DNA of 19,975 bases. Origin: SHYQ01 sp041674525 (GTDB lineage Bacteria; Chloroflexota; Dehalococcoidia; UBA2979). Below are positions 13,922 through 19,975 of the stretch, in pieces (position 1 is the stretch's first letter; every line of letters begins with the position of its first letter). The position numbers were made by a program, and so were the translations under genes. The notes beneath the pieces were generated by a model that saw only the letters and a list, made by a program, of their open reading frames with translations, was not told the origin of the DNA and made no database searches. The stretch is from NCBI GenBank assembly GCA_041674525.1, contig JBAYVN010000045.1, forward strand, positions 1 to 19,975. The letters are read 5' to 3'.

Positions 13922-15703
13922 CTACGAGACGTACCCGAGAGCACCCCTCAGCGCGGAGGCCCGTCCCGAGGCCCACGGCCCCACCAGCTGGTCGTAGCCC
14001 TGGATGTTCGGCTGCACCAGCGTGTTCGACGGGTACACGCTCAACATGAACATGGCCTGCCACTCGTTGAAGAATTTCTCCAGGAACCCATCCTTCCCGG
14101 CGAAGATCTCCTTGCGCTCGTTGAGGTCGAGGGTGATCAGTGCCTTCTCGATCATGGCGTCGGCCTGGGGGTTCGAGAACGCGCCGGCGTTGCGAACGCC
14201 CTTCGTGTGGTAGTTCGAGTACGCCTCGGAGCTGATGTCCCGCTGCCCGCCGATGGCGTACGAGACCATCTGGATGTTCTTCTCCGCCTGCGCCTTCGCG
14301 AACGACGCGACATCGGTCGCGGTCTTGACCGCGATCTTCATGTTCGGCCACAGGGAAACCATCTGCGACTGGAACCGCAGCGCGTTCTCCTTCGTGGCGT
14401 CACTGAACGACCATCCCGGAGAAGTCAGCAGGTCGAAGGTGATCCCCTCGCCCTTCTCGTGCCCGGCGGCCGTCATCAGCTTGACCGCTTCCTCGCGATC
14501 CTTGGCCTTCGTGGCCGGGTTGTAGCCCGGCAGCGTCCTGACCTTCTCGTCGCTCCAGGACTCCGGGAAGGAGGAGTGGAGCCCCATGACGTACGCCCAG
14601 CCGCTGCCGTGGTAGCCGTCGCCGATCTCCTTGTAGTCGATCGCCAGCTGCATCGCCTTGCGCACGCGGAAGTCACCGAAGGAGCCGTGCTTGAAGTGCG
14701 GGCGGAGGTGATACCACGAGATGCCGATGGTCTTGTACAGCAGGGCGTCGGGCCGCGCCTTCAGCACGGTCTGCACGTCCTGCTCCGACCCGGCCGAGAA
14801 GGTGGCGAACTGCTTGCTGATGAACCCCGCCAGGTCGGCCCCGCGGTCCGCCGTGACCGTGTTCACGATCTTGTCGAAGTGCGGCTGCCCGGGCTTCCAG
14901 TACTCCTTATTCTTCACGTAGACCTCGCGCACGCCCGGGACGAACTCGTCCAGCACGAACGCGGAGAGGCCGGCGAGCTTCAGCGGGTCCTTGAACCCGA
15001 CCTCCACGACGCCCTTCGGCATCATCATGTTGCGATGATCCACCATGTTGGTGAGGAATGCGCTGGACGGGGCCCGCAGGCTCGCCCGCATGGTGTGCTT
15101 GTCGACCGCCTCCAGCTTGTCGATCCCCGTGAACCAGTCGGAGTGCAGGAACGCGGCCTTCGGGATGCCCTCGGCCGCGGCGGTGTTGCCGACCGTCCGG
15201 TCCATATTGAAGGCGAGGTCCTCGGCATCGAACTCGCGCCCGTTCCACGGGGGCTTGTTGTGTACCTTCATGCCCTTCCGCACGTGGAAAACGATGTGCG
15301 TTGAGTCCGGGACCTCCCACTTCTCCACCAGGTTCGCCTGCGGCTGGCCGGTGTAGGCATCCGCGATCATCGGACCTTCGCTGATGGTCTGCCAGAACGA
15401 CGTGTTCGTCGTGTGCATGTCCTGCGTCGAGGAGGTCGCGGTGATCGAGGCGGTGTAGGTCCCACCCTCCTTGATCGTTCCCTTCACCACCGGAACGCCG
15501 GCACGGCCGGTGGCGGCCGTGGACGGGGTCCCCGCGGCCGGTGTCGCCTGTCCCGGAGCCGCGGGCTTCGGCGTGGCGCCGCATCCCACCAGGGCCGCCC
15601 CCGTGAGGCCGAGGCCTGTCACGACGCTACCCCTGATCACACCCCGCCGGCTCACCAGGGCGGAGCGGGGGCTGATCCATACGTTGGAGTCCTGAGCTGT
15701 CAT
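13922..15703 (-). CDS. Tat-exported lipoprotein, peptide/nickel-type ABC substrate-binding protein (SBP_bac_5)
   Basis: 593 aa. The N-terminus has a twin-arginine motif (SRRGVIR, from residue 18), a hydrophobic stretch and a lipobox ending at Cys41 (ALVGC), then a Pro/Ala/Thr linker. The mature part follows the family 5 pattern: an opening EGGTYTASI strand, ADAYTGQPQANLVEKWEV, VVFHVRKGMKVH-like region with FDAEDLAFNMDR, and the C-terminal IQGYDQLVGPW. Such proteins capture peptides, opines, nickel chelates or other solutes for an ABC importer. No permease or ATPase gene lies nearby, so it is an orphan here. ATG chosen for GGAGGGAA 5 nt upstream; longer in-frame starts run back through the promoter region. 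Ligand unknown. Confidence 0.92.
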   Translation of the reverse strand: MTAQDSNVWISPRSALVSRRGVIRGSVVTGLGLTGAALVGCGATPKPAAPGQATPAAGTPSTAATGRAGVPVVKGTIKEGGTYTASITATSSTQDMHTTNTSFWQTISEGPMIADAYTGQPQANLVEKWEVPDSTHIVFHVRKGMKVHNKPPWNGREFDAEDLAFNMDRTVGNTAAAEGIPKAAFLHSDWFTGIDKLEAVDKHTMRASLRAPSSAFLTNMVDHRNMMMPKGVVEVGFKDPLKLAGLSAFVLDEFVPGVREVYVKNKEYWKPGQPHFDKIVNTVTADRGADLAGFISKQFATFSAGSEQDVQTVLKARPDALLYKTIGISWYHLRPHFKHGSFGDFRVRKAMQLAIDYKEIGDGYHGSGWAYVMGLHSSFPESWSDEKVRTLPGYNPATKAKDREEAVKLMTAAGHEKGEGITFDLLTSPGWSFSDATKENALRFQSQMVSLWPNMKIAVKTATDVASFAKAQAEKNIQMVSYAIGGQRDISSEAYSNYHTKGVRNAGAFSNPQADAMIEKALITLDLNERKEIFAGKDGFLEKFFNEWQAMFMLSVYPSNTLVQPNIQGYDQLVGPWASGRASALRGALGYVS

Positions 15704-15726
15704 CGGTGTTCCCTCCGGAGAGTCAG

Positions 15727-15783
15727 CGTGCGTCTCATCACGCACGTTATATTGCATGCTACGGCAGCCGCCTGCCCCGTCAA
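15727..15783 (-). promoter_or_regulatory. Promoter and inverted repeat upstream of the substrate-binding protein gene
   Basis: Reading leftward, TTGACG (15783-15778) is followed after 16 nt by TAGCAT (15761-15756); an AT-rich TATAAC (15751-15746) just downstream is an alternative -10. Immediately after, in the leader, CGTGCGT and ACGCACG (15727-15733 and 15740-15746) form a 7-bp inverted repeat with 6-nt spacer, placed as an operator or leader hairpin would be, about 24 nt before the ATG. Confidence 0.45.
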
Positions 15784-15898
15784 GGTGGACCCGCATGCAT
15801 GGAACCTCCGCCGAGGTCGATTCTGAGCGGCGCGCGACCGCACGTGCGCTCGTATCCAGCGGCTGCTGCGCGCCTGAGGTGCGCCCGCCCGCAGCGCG

Positions 15899-15912
15899 AG
15901 CGGCATGCCGCT
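15899..15912. repeat. 14-bp perfect palindrome upstream of the small hypothetical gene
   Basis: AGCGGCATGCCGCT equals its own reverse complement. It lies 73 nt before the GTG of the 91-aa gene, between divergent transcription units. A dimeric regulator could bind here; there is no supporting second copy in the window. Confidence 0.4.
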
Positions 15913-15984
15913 GGATGCCGGATGCCCGGCTATCGACGCCCGGGATAGGATCGATGGGCCGGCGGGGCTGGAGGGGAACCGCAG

Positions 15985-16260
15985 GTGAGCTGGCACATTG
16001 AGCCCGACGACGTCGCGTTCGGCGGCGTGGACGCCGTATCCATCCGCGTCGCCCGCGCGCTGGGGTACCGCAACCCGACCGTGGTCACCACGCAGGCGCC
16101 CGTGAGGCTCCCAGAGTTCGGACCGCGCAGGATTCACTCGACGCGTGAGGTGGTCCCCGATCCGCTCCAGGACGACGCCCCCGTGACCGGAGACTGGTTC
16201 CTCTCGGCCGGTGAGACGTTCAACCGGATCCATATCTATGGCGACCGGAGCAAGCGCTGA
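15985..16260 (+). CDS. Small hypothetical protein, 91 aa
   Basis: Unrecognised. Evidence for coding: GTG start with GGAGGGG 8 nt upstream, strongly G/C-biased third positions throughout, and a balanced soluble composition (MSWHIEPDDVAFGGVDAV... ending FNRIHIYGDRSKR). No signal peptide, membrane segment or Cys. The stop is 57 nt before the start of the heavy-metal-associated protein, on the same strand, so the two may share a transcript. Function cannot be assigned. Confidence 0.6.
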   Translation: MSWHIEPDDVAFGGVDAVSIRVARALGYRNPTVVTTQAPVRLPEFGPRRIHSTREVVPDPLQDDAPVTGDWFLSAGETFNRIHIYGDRSKR

Positions 16261-16317
16261 CGATCCCGCGCCGCACGGATCGTCGCAGTGATGATGTCGC
16301 GAGGGGAGCGTGGGTTC

Positions 16318-16869
16318 ATGCAGTTCCTCCTTTCCTCGCCTGAGATCACGTGCGAGCACTGCATCGCGACGATCCGCGAGGCCACGAACGCCAGCGGCGT
16401 CGCTCGGTTCATCTCGGGAGATGCGAACGCGCGCACGTTCGTCGTGGACGTCGAGTCCGGGGCCGCACTGGACCGGATCTCGAGTGCGCTGGCAGAGGCC
16501 GGGTATCCCCTCGGCCCCGTGGATGGTCCTGCACCCGACGAGGTGCACGCGGCGAGCGGCCTGCATCCGAACCTCACCACTGACTGGAAACCTGCCGCCT
16601 ATCGGGTCGAGCGAACCGAGGCGGGCGCCAACGTGAACTACGACTGCTACTGCGGTTGCGACGCGGGGTTCGCGCTCGATCGCTCGCGGGCCGACCCCCC
16701 GCCCGAGTCCTGCTGCTGCGGGAACGTCATCCTCGTCGGCCGTGGGGCCGGCGCGGCACTGCCGCCGAAGCTCGAGACACCGGGACGGTTCCGGCTGGAT
16801 GTGCGGTCGATCACGATGCCCTGGGGACAGCCGATGGAGGTCGCCCTCGCCGTCCCGTCCGAGGCGTGA
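16318..16869 (+). CDS. Heavy-metal-associated (HMA) domain protein with Cys-rich C-terminal cluster
   Basis: 183 aa. Residues 1-66 resemble the HMA/CopZ fold: a first strand, metal loop ITCEHC (Cys12 and Cys15), helix IATIREATNA and the strand FVVDV; the closing AEAGYPL is typical. After a linker, a second part carries NYDCYCGCDAG (Cys109, 111, 113) and SCCCG (Cys132, 133, 134), a dense thiol cluster that could bind zinc, copper or another soft metal. No signal peptide, so it is a cytoplasmic metal carrier, sensor or sequestration protein. ATG at 16318 is preferred because GAGGGGAG lies 9 nt upstream; a GTG at 16288 would add ten residues. The two-part arrangement is unusual; metal identity unknown. 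Confidence 0.78.
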   Translation: MQFLLSSPEITCEHCIATIREATNASGVARFISGDANARTFVVDVESGAALDRISSALAEAGYPLGPVDGPAPDEVHAASGLHPNLTTDWKPAAYRVERTEAGANVNYDCYCGCDAGFALDRSRADPPPESCCCGNVILVGRGAGAALPPKLETPGRFRLDVRSITMPWGQPMEVALAVPSEA

Positions 16870-16893
16870 TCGCCGCGGGCCCTGAGGCGATCA
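16867..16893 (+). terminator. Hairpin at the end of the HMA-protein gene
   Basis: TGATCGCC (16867-16874, beginning with the stop codon) pairs with GGCGATCA (16886-16893), an 8-bp stem with an 11-nt loop. No T-tract follows. Confidence 0.4.
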
Positions 16894-17226
16894 GTCGCGA
16901 GCGGCGGAGCCCGCCGTGGACGTGCCGGCAACACGCACACCTCCGAGCCGGATGATGCAGGTCCAGCAGCACCTAGTGCGTGTTCACCAACGGCCGTGCC
17001 CCCACTCACCCGCACAGGGCCTGCACCCGCCGGGACTCGCCGGCGGAACGAGGCCAATCCCGGCGCCAGCCCACCCGCAAACGTTGACACGGCCAAAAGC
17101 GGATCGGCTGCGGCGTACTCGCAGTTGAAGCGATGTGCGAGAATCGGCGACGCGCCGGAGATCACTCCTACACCACTCCTCGGGACGTCATCTGGCATTA
17201 GTCTGAGCTCTGGAGGTTCGAGTTAC
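16894..17226 (+). other. Intergenic leader region before the aldolase gene
   Basis: 333 nt with no convincing gene. The aldolase frame stays open back to about 16996, but that stretch encodes a low-complexity Pro/Thr/Ser/Gly run and a strong ribosome site (TGGAGG) sits directly before the ATG at 17227, so it is judged non-coding. A perfect -35 hexamer TTGACA occurs at 17084-17089 but no matching -10 is found 16-18 nt downstream. This region is less GC-biased than its neighbours and probably holds the aldolase promoter. Confidence 0.4.
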
Positions 17227-17976
17227 ATGAACGCAGTCAAGGATCTGTTGAAGTCCGGCAAGACCGTCGTCGGCACGTCCGGCTCGCCGGCCACCGATGT
17301 CCCCTTCCTCGCGGATGCCGGCTTCGACTTCGTGCTCTTCGACACCCAGCATTCGCCCGTGGAGATCAAGCAGCTGGGGCCGTCGGTGCAGGCGATGCGC
17401 GGCAAGAAGGCCGCGCCGATCATTCGCGTGAGCGACAACCGCGCGGACCTGATCTGCTTCGCGCTGGACGCCGGCGCGCGGGGCATCATCGCGCCCATGG
17501 TCAACACCAAGGAAGAGGCCGCGGCGATGGTGCGGGCCTGCAAGTACTCCCCGCTGGGTGACCGCAGCAACTCCGGCGTCCGCGGCGAGTGGGGCGAGTA
17601 CAAGAACTACCGCGACTACCTCGACGCCGTGAACAACGAGCTCCTGATCATCCCGATGATCGAGACCAACCAGGCCATCGCCAACCTCGACGAGATCCTC
17701 AGCGTCCCGGGGATCGATGTCCTGCTGGTCGGCCCCTCGGACCTCTCGATCGAGCTCGGCGTGCCGCTGGACTACCCGTCCGACACGTACCAGCGCGGGC
17801 TGGACAAGATCGCGGCTGCCTGCAAGAACCACGGCGTCGTGCCCGGCATGTACTTCATCCCGCCGGGGATGGACCCCAACTTCTACGTGGACAAGGGCTT
17901 CAAATTCTTCACGGTGCCGTGGAACGGCTGGGCCACCGAGGGTGTCAAGAACGGCCTGACGAGCATCAAGCGGTAG
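17227..17976 (+). CDS. HpcH/HpaI-family class II aldolase/citrate-lyase-like protein
   Basis: 249 aa, the full usual length of the HpcH/HpaI fold. Active-site features: His42 (FDTQHSPVE), Arg67 (PIIRVSDN), metal ligands Glu146 (IPMIETNQA) and Asp172 (LLVGPSDLSIELG), and the GARGIIAPMVNTKEEA segment. These enzymes make or break C-C bonds between pyruvate (or another 2-oxo acid) and an aldehyde with a divalent metal. ATG chosen for TGGAGG 10 nt upstream. It converges with the CoA-transferase gene across a strong shared terminator. Exact substrate unknown; 4-hydroxy-2-oxo-acid cleavage in aromatic or sugar-acid breakdown is the family norm. Confidence 0.9.
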   Translation: MNAVKDLLKSGKTVVGTSGSPATDVPFLADAGFDFVLFDTQHSPVEIKQLGPSVQAMRGKKAAPIIRVSDNRADLICFALDAGARGIIAPMVNTKEEAAAMVRACKYSPLGDRSNSGVRGEWGEYKNYRDYLDAVNNELLIIPMIETNQAIANLDEILSVPGIDVLLVGPSDLSIELGVPLDYPSDTYQRGLDKIAAACKNHGVVPGMYFIPPGMDPNFYVDKGFKFFTVPWNGWATEGVKNGLTSIKR

Positions 17977-18012
17977 TCCTCCGAGGCGCGAGAGGCGCGC
18001 TCGCCTCCAGCA

Positions 18013-18059
18013 TGCGAACGAGGAGAAGCCCGCCGAAAGGCGGGCTTCTCTCGTTCGCA
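18013..18059. terminator. Strong bidirectional terminator hairpin
   Basis: A 21-bp stem with one bulged G (18022) and a GAAA loop: 18013-18034 pairs with 18039-18059, core AGAAGCCCGCC/GGCGGGCTTCT. It sits between two convergent genes, 37 nt after the aldolase stop and 32 nt after the CoA-transferase stop. The best terminator in the window. Confidence 0.85.
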
Positions 18060-18090
18060 GCCACCGGCGGCCGCCTCGGCGGCGCGAGGA

Positions 18091-19302
18091 TCAGGCGTCG
18101 CCGAGGTTGGGGACGCGGCCGAGCGCTCCGGAGGCGCGCATCGCCGCGACATCGGACTCGTTGTAGCCCATCTCCAGCAGAACCTCCTCCGTGTGCTCGC
18201 CGAGGTGCGGCGCGGGGCGCCGGTACCACGGCAGGGCGGCACTCCCGGACAGGCGGAACGGGCGCCCCACCGCCTCCGTCATCCCGAGACCGGGCTGCTC
18301 GAAGGTGGTGACCATGTCATTGGCGATGACCTGCGGGTCGTTAAAGATGTCGTCGATCTCGTTGACGACGCTCGCCGTGTGTCCCGCCGCCTTGAACAGC
18401 GCCTCCCACTCCTTCGCTGGCTTCGTCAGGAACTGCCGCGCAAGGATCTCCTCGATCTCCGCGGTGTGATCCAGGCGCCCCTCCGGCGTGAGGAAGCGCG
18501 GGTCGCCCACCAGCTCCACCAGCGGGAACGTGTCGCAGAGCGTGTCCCAGCCCCTACGGATGTTGATCGTGGTGTTGAGGACGTATCGCCCGTCTGCGCA
18601 CAGGTACGCCGCGCGGGGGCCCTCCATGCGGACGGCGCCGCGAGCCGCGACGCCGGCGACGCGGGTCATCTGCAGCGAGTGCAGGGACAGGGCGGTCTGC
18701 AGCAGGCTCGTCTCGATCTTCTGACCCACCCCCGTCTGCTCGCGCTCGCGGAGCGCCAGCATCACCGCGAACGACGTCGCCAGCGACGTCGACATGTCGA
18801 AGTGGAAGAGCGGCGTGTGGCGCGGGGGCGGGCTGCCGGGCTCCCGGCGGCTGGCGATGTCCCCCACGCGAGCCTGGATCACGATGTCGATGCCGGGCAG
18901 GTTCGCCTCCGGGCCCTCGTCCCCGTAGCCCGTCAGCGACACGTAGATCAGGCGCGGGTTGATCGCGGCGAGGTCCTCGTACGCGAACCCGCGCCGCTTT
19001 CGCGCATCCACCCGCGTGTTGATGATCAGCACGTCCGCCCACTGGCAGAGCCGGTACGCGGCCTCCTTGCCCGCCGGCGTGGTGATATCCAGCGTCACCG
19101 AACGCTTGTTCCGGTTGAATGTCAGGAACGAGAGGCTGACATCGGTCGAGTCGACCAGCGTCATGGTGCGGGCGGAGTCCCCGTCAGGCGGCTCGATCTT
19201 GATGACCTCTGCGCCCTGGTCGGCCATGAGCATGGCCGTAAACGGCCCGGCGTACACGGTGCAGAAGTCGACGACTCGAATGTCCGACAGGGGCAAGGGC
19301 AT
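18091..19302 (-). CDS. CaiB/BaiF-type (class III) CoA-transferase
   Basis: 403 aa, the standard length. Family landmarks: LSDIRVVDFCTVYAGPFTAM at the N-terminus, DQGAEVIKIEPPDGD, NRNKRSVTLD, WADVLIINTR, YVSLTGYGDEGP, the catalytic Asp169 in FHFDMSTS, and the C-terminal APHLGEHTEEVL. These enzymes move CoA between carboxylic acids through an aspartyl-CoA thioester intermediate, in carnitine, bile acid, oxalate or aromatic-acid metabolism. ATG start with GAGGAG 6 nt upstream. The upstream leftward gene is a D-2-hydroxyacid dehydrogenase 162 nt away, which may be linked functionally. The acyl substrate cannot be told from sequence. Confidence 0.93.
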   Translation of the reverse strand: MPLPLSDIRVVDFCTVYAGPFTAMLMADQGAEVIKIEPPDGDSARTMTLVDSTDVSLSFLTFNRNKRSVTLDITTPAGKEAAYRLCQWADVLIINTRVDARKRRGFAYEDLAAINPRLIYVSLTGYGDEGPEANLPGIDIVIQARVGDIASRREPGSPPPRHTPLFHFDMSTSLATSFAVMLALREREQTGVGQKIETSLLQTALSLHSLQMTRVAGVAARGAVRMEGPRAAYLCADGRYVLNTTINIRRGWDTLCDTFPLVELVGDPRFLTPEGRLDHTAEIEEILARQFLTKPAKEWEALFKAAGHTASVVNEIDDIFNDPQVIANDMVTTFEQPGLGMTEAVGRPFRLSGSAALPWYRRPAPHLGEHTEEVLLEMGYNESDVAAMRASGALGRVPNLGDA

Positions 19303-19464
19303 GGTTCACTCCTCGGCAGGGGCCTCTGGCAACTGGTTCCGGTACGGGGCGCCGGTCCGCCAGCGAGCAGCCGGCTCGGCTGCCGCAGTCTACAACGTCT
19401 GCCGGCGTCAGCCAGCGGGTGCGCCGTCGAGAGGCGCCAATCGCGGTCCCGACCCATCGCGGGA

Positions 19465-19975
19465 TCAGGCGCTGAGCGCCTCAGGGTTGACGAGGTGCGC
19501 CGGCGGCAGACCGGCGAGCGCCGCGAGCAGGCCCTCCACTGCGAGGTGGGCCATGCGGAGGCGCGTCTCCCCGGTCGCGCTCCCGAGGTGGGGCGCGATC
19601 GTGAGGTGCGGCGCGGCGAGCAGCGGATCACCGGCCGGCAGTGGCTCCGGGGTGGTCACGTCCAGCGCCGCCCCGGCGATGACGCCCGCGCCGAGCGCCC
19701 GGATCAACGCCGGCTGGTCGACCACACCACCGCGGGTGGTGTTCACGAAGATGGCGTGGGGCTGCATCCTCGCGAAGAAGCCCGCGTCGCACATGCCTTC
19801 GGTCTCCGGGGTCAGGGGGACGTGCATCGAGACAAAGTCGGACTGCGTGAGGAGGTCGTCCAGTCCGGCGTAGGCGCCGGGGAACCCCGGCACCTCGCGC
19901 CGGCCGTGGTACAGGATCCGCATGCCGAAGCCCTGGGCGCGCCGGGCAACGGTCGCGCCGATGCGCCCCGGACCG
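19465..19975 (-). CDS. D-isomer-specific 2-hydroxyacid dehydrogenase, C-terminal part
   Basis: The 5' end lies beyond the right edge; 169 residues are visible. They begin in the NAD(P)-binding domain at GPGRIGATVARRAQGFGM (Rossmann GxGxxG) and continue through LTQSDFVSMHVPLTPET, the catalytic Arg in VNTTRGGVVDQ, the Glu in LDVTTPEPLP and the catalytic His in APHLGSATGETR. This is the complete catalytic set of the glycerate/glyoxylate/phosphoglycerate dehydrogenase family, which interconverts 2-oxo acids and D-2-hydroxy acids. The GSATGETR ending resembles glyoxylate/hydroxypyruvate reductases. The 162-nt gap to the CoA-transferase gene shows no clear gene. Confidence 0.9.
   Translation of the reverse strand, partial: GPGRIGATVARRAQGFGMRILYHGRREVPGFPGAYAGLDDLLTQSDFVSMHVPLTPETEGMCDAGFFARMQPHAIFVNTTRGGVVDQPALIRALGAGVIAGAALDVTTPEPLPAGDPLLAAPHLTIAPHLGSATGETRLRMAHLAVEGLLAALAGLPPAHLVNPEALSA

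Noticed and set aside
13853..15304. 483-codon plus-strand open frame opposite the substrate-binding protein
   Set aside because: Arg/His/Leu/Val-rich shadow; the minus strand has Tat signal, lipobox and family 5 motifs.
17084..17089. Perfect TTGACA as the aldolase promoter
   Set aside because: No -10-like hexamer lies 16-18 nt downstream, so it was noted but not called as a promoter.
16996..17226. N-terminal extension of the aldolase
   Set aside because: Low-complexity Pro/Thr/Ser sequence; a Shine-Dalgarno sits directly before ATG 17227, which begins the family's normal N-terminus.
1..19975. CRISPR arrays, tRNAs, insertion sequences or phage genes
   Set aside because: No regularly spaced repeats, no tRNA-like cloverleaf noticed, and no transposase, integrase or terminal repeats seen by reading; a tool-based scan was not possible.

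Overview
The window is GC-rich with strong G/C preference at third codon positions. Together with the gene repertoire (a type III CoA-transferase, a luciferase-like flavin oxidoreductase, an HpcH/HpaI aldolase, an FMN 2-hydroxy-acid oxidase, a Tat-lipoprotein peptide-type binding protein and a NarL-type two-component pair), this suggests a Chloroflexota-like, probably Dehalococcoidia-related, environmental bacterium. That placement is inference. Both c-type cytochromes, one cupredoxin and the propeller protein carry lipoprotein signals, which fits a cell that anchors exported redox proteins to a single membrane. No tRNA, rRNA, CRISPR array, insertion sequence or phage gene was seen.

Left part (1-5464): the tail of an alpha/beta hydrolase is followed by a leftward three-gene set: a 77-aa small membrane protein, a CcdA/DsbD-type thiol transporter with a large N-terminal ectodomain, and a membrane-anchored type-1 copper cupredoxin. 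Divergent from it runs a GAF-GAF histidine kinase and a NarL/LuxR-type response regulator, closed by a hairpin.

Centre (5666-11135): the most interesting block. Seven rightward genes encode a lipoprotein beta-propeller with seven histidines at repeated blade positions, two paralogous monoheme lipoprotein cytochromes c, a Cys-less cupredoxin-like lipoprotein, an FMN-binding protein with a TGAT flavinylation site, an ApbE flavin transferase, and an RnfD/NqrB-like membrane protein. The last four genes overlap by four bases (GTGA) at each junction. Read together they look like a membrane-to-exterior electron route: membrane subunit, covalent FMN, cytochromes/cupredoxin, then the propeller as possible terminal oxidoreductase. 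The His pattern (including an adjacent HH pair) recalls the CuZ-binding propeller of nitrous oxide reductase, but no CuA domain is present. The flanking two-component system, CcdA-like protein and blue-copper protein could control or service this locus.

Right part (11242-19975): mostly single transcription units of accessory metabolism: an FMN 2-hydroxy-acid oxidase, a luciferase-like oxidoreductase, an orphan Tat-lipoprotein substrate-binding protein, a small unknown protein, a heavy-metal-associated protein with a Cys-rich C-terminal cluster, an HpcH/HpaI aldolase, a CaiB/BaiF CoA-transferase and the C-terminal part of a D-2-hydroxyacid dehydrogenase. Several strong hairpins separate these units, the best being a 21-bp-stem bidirectional terminator at 18013-18059.
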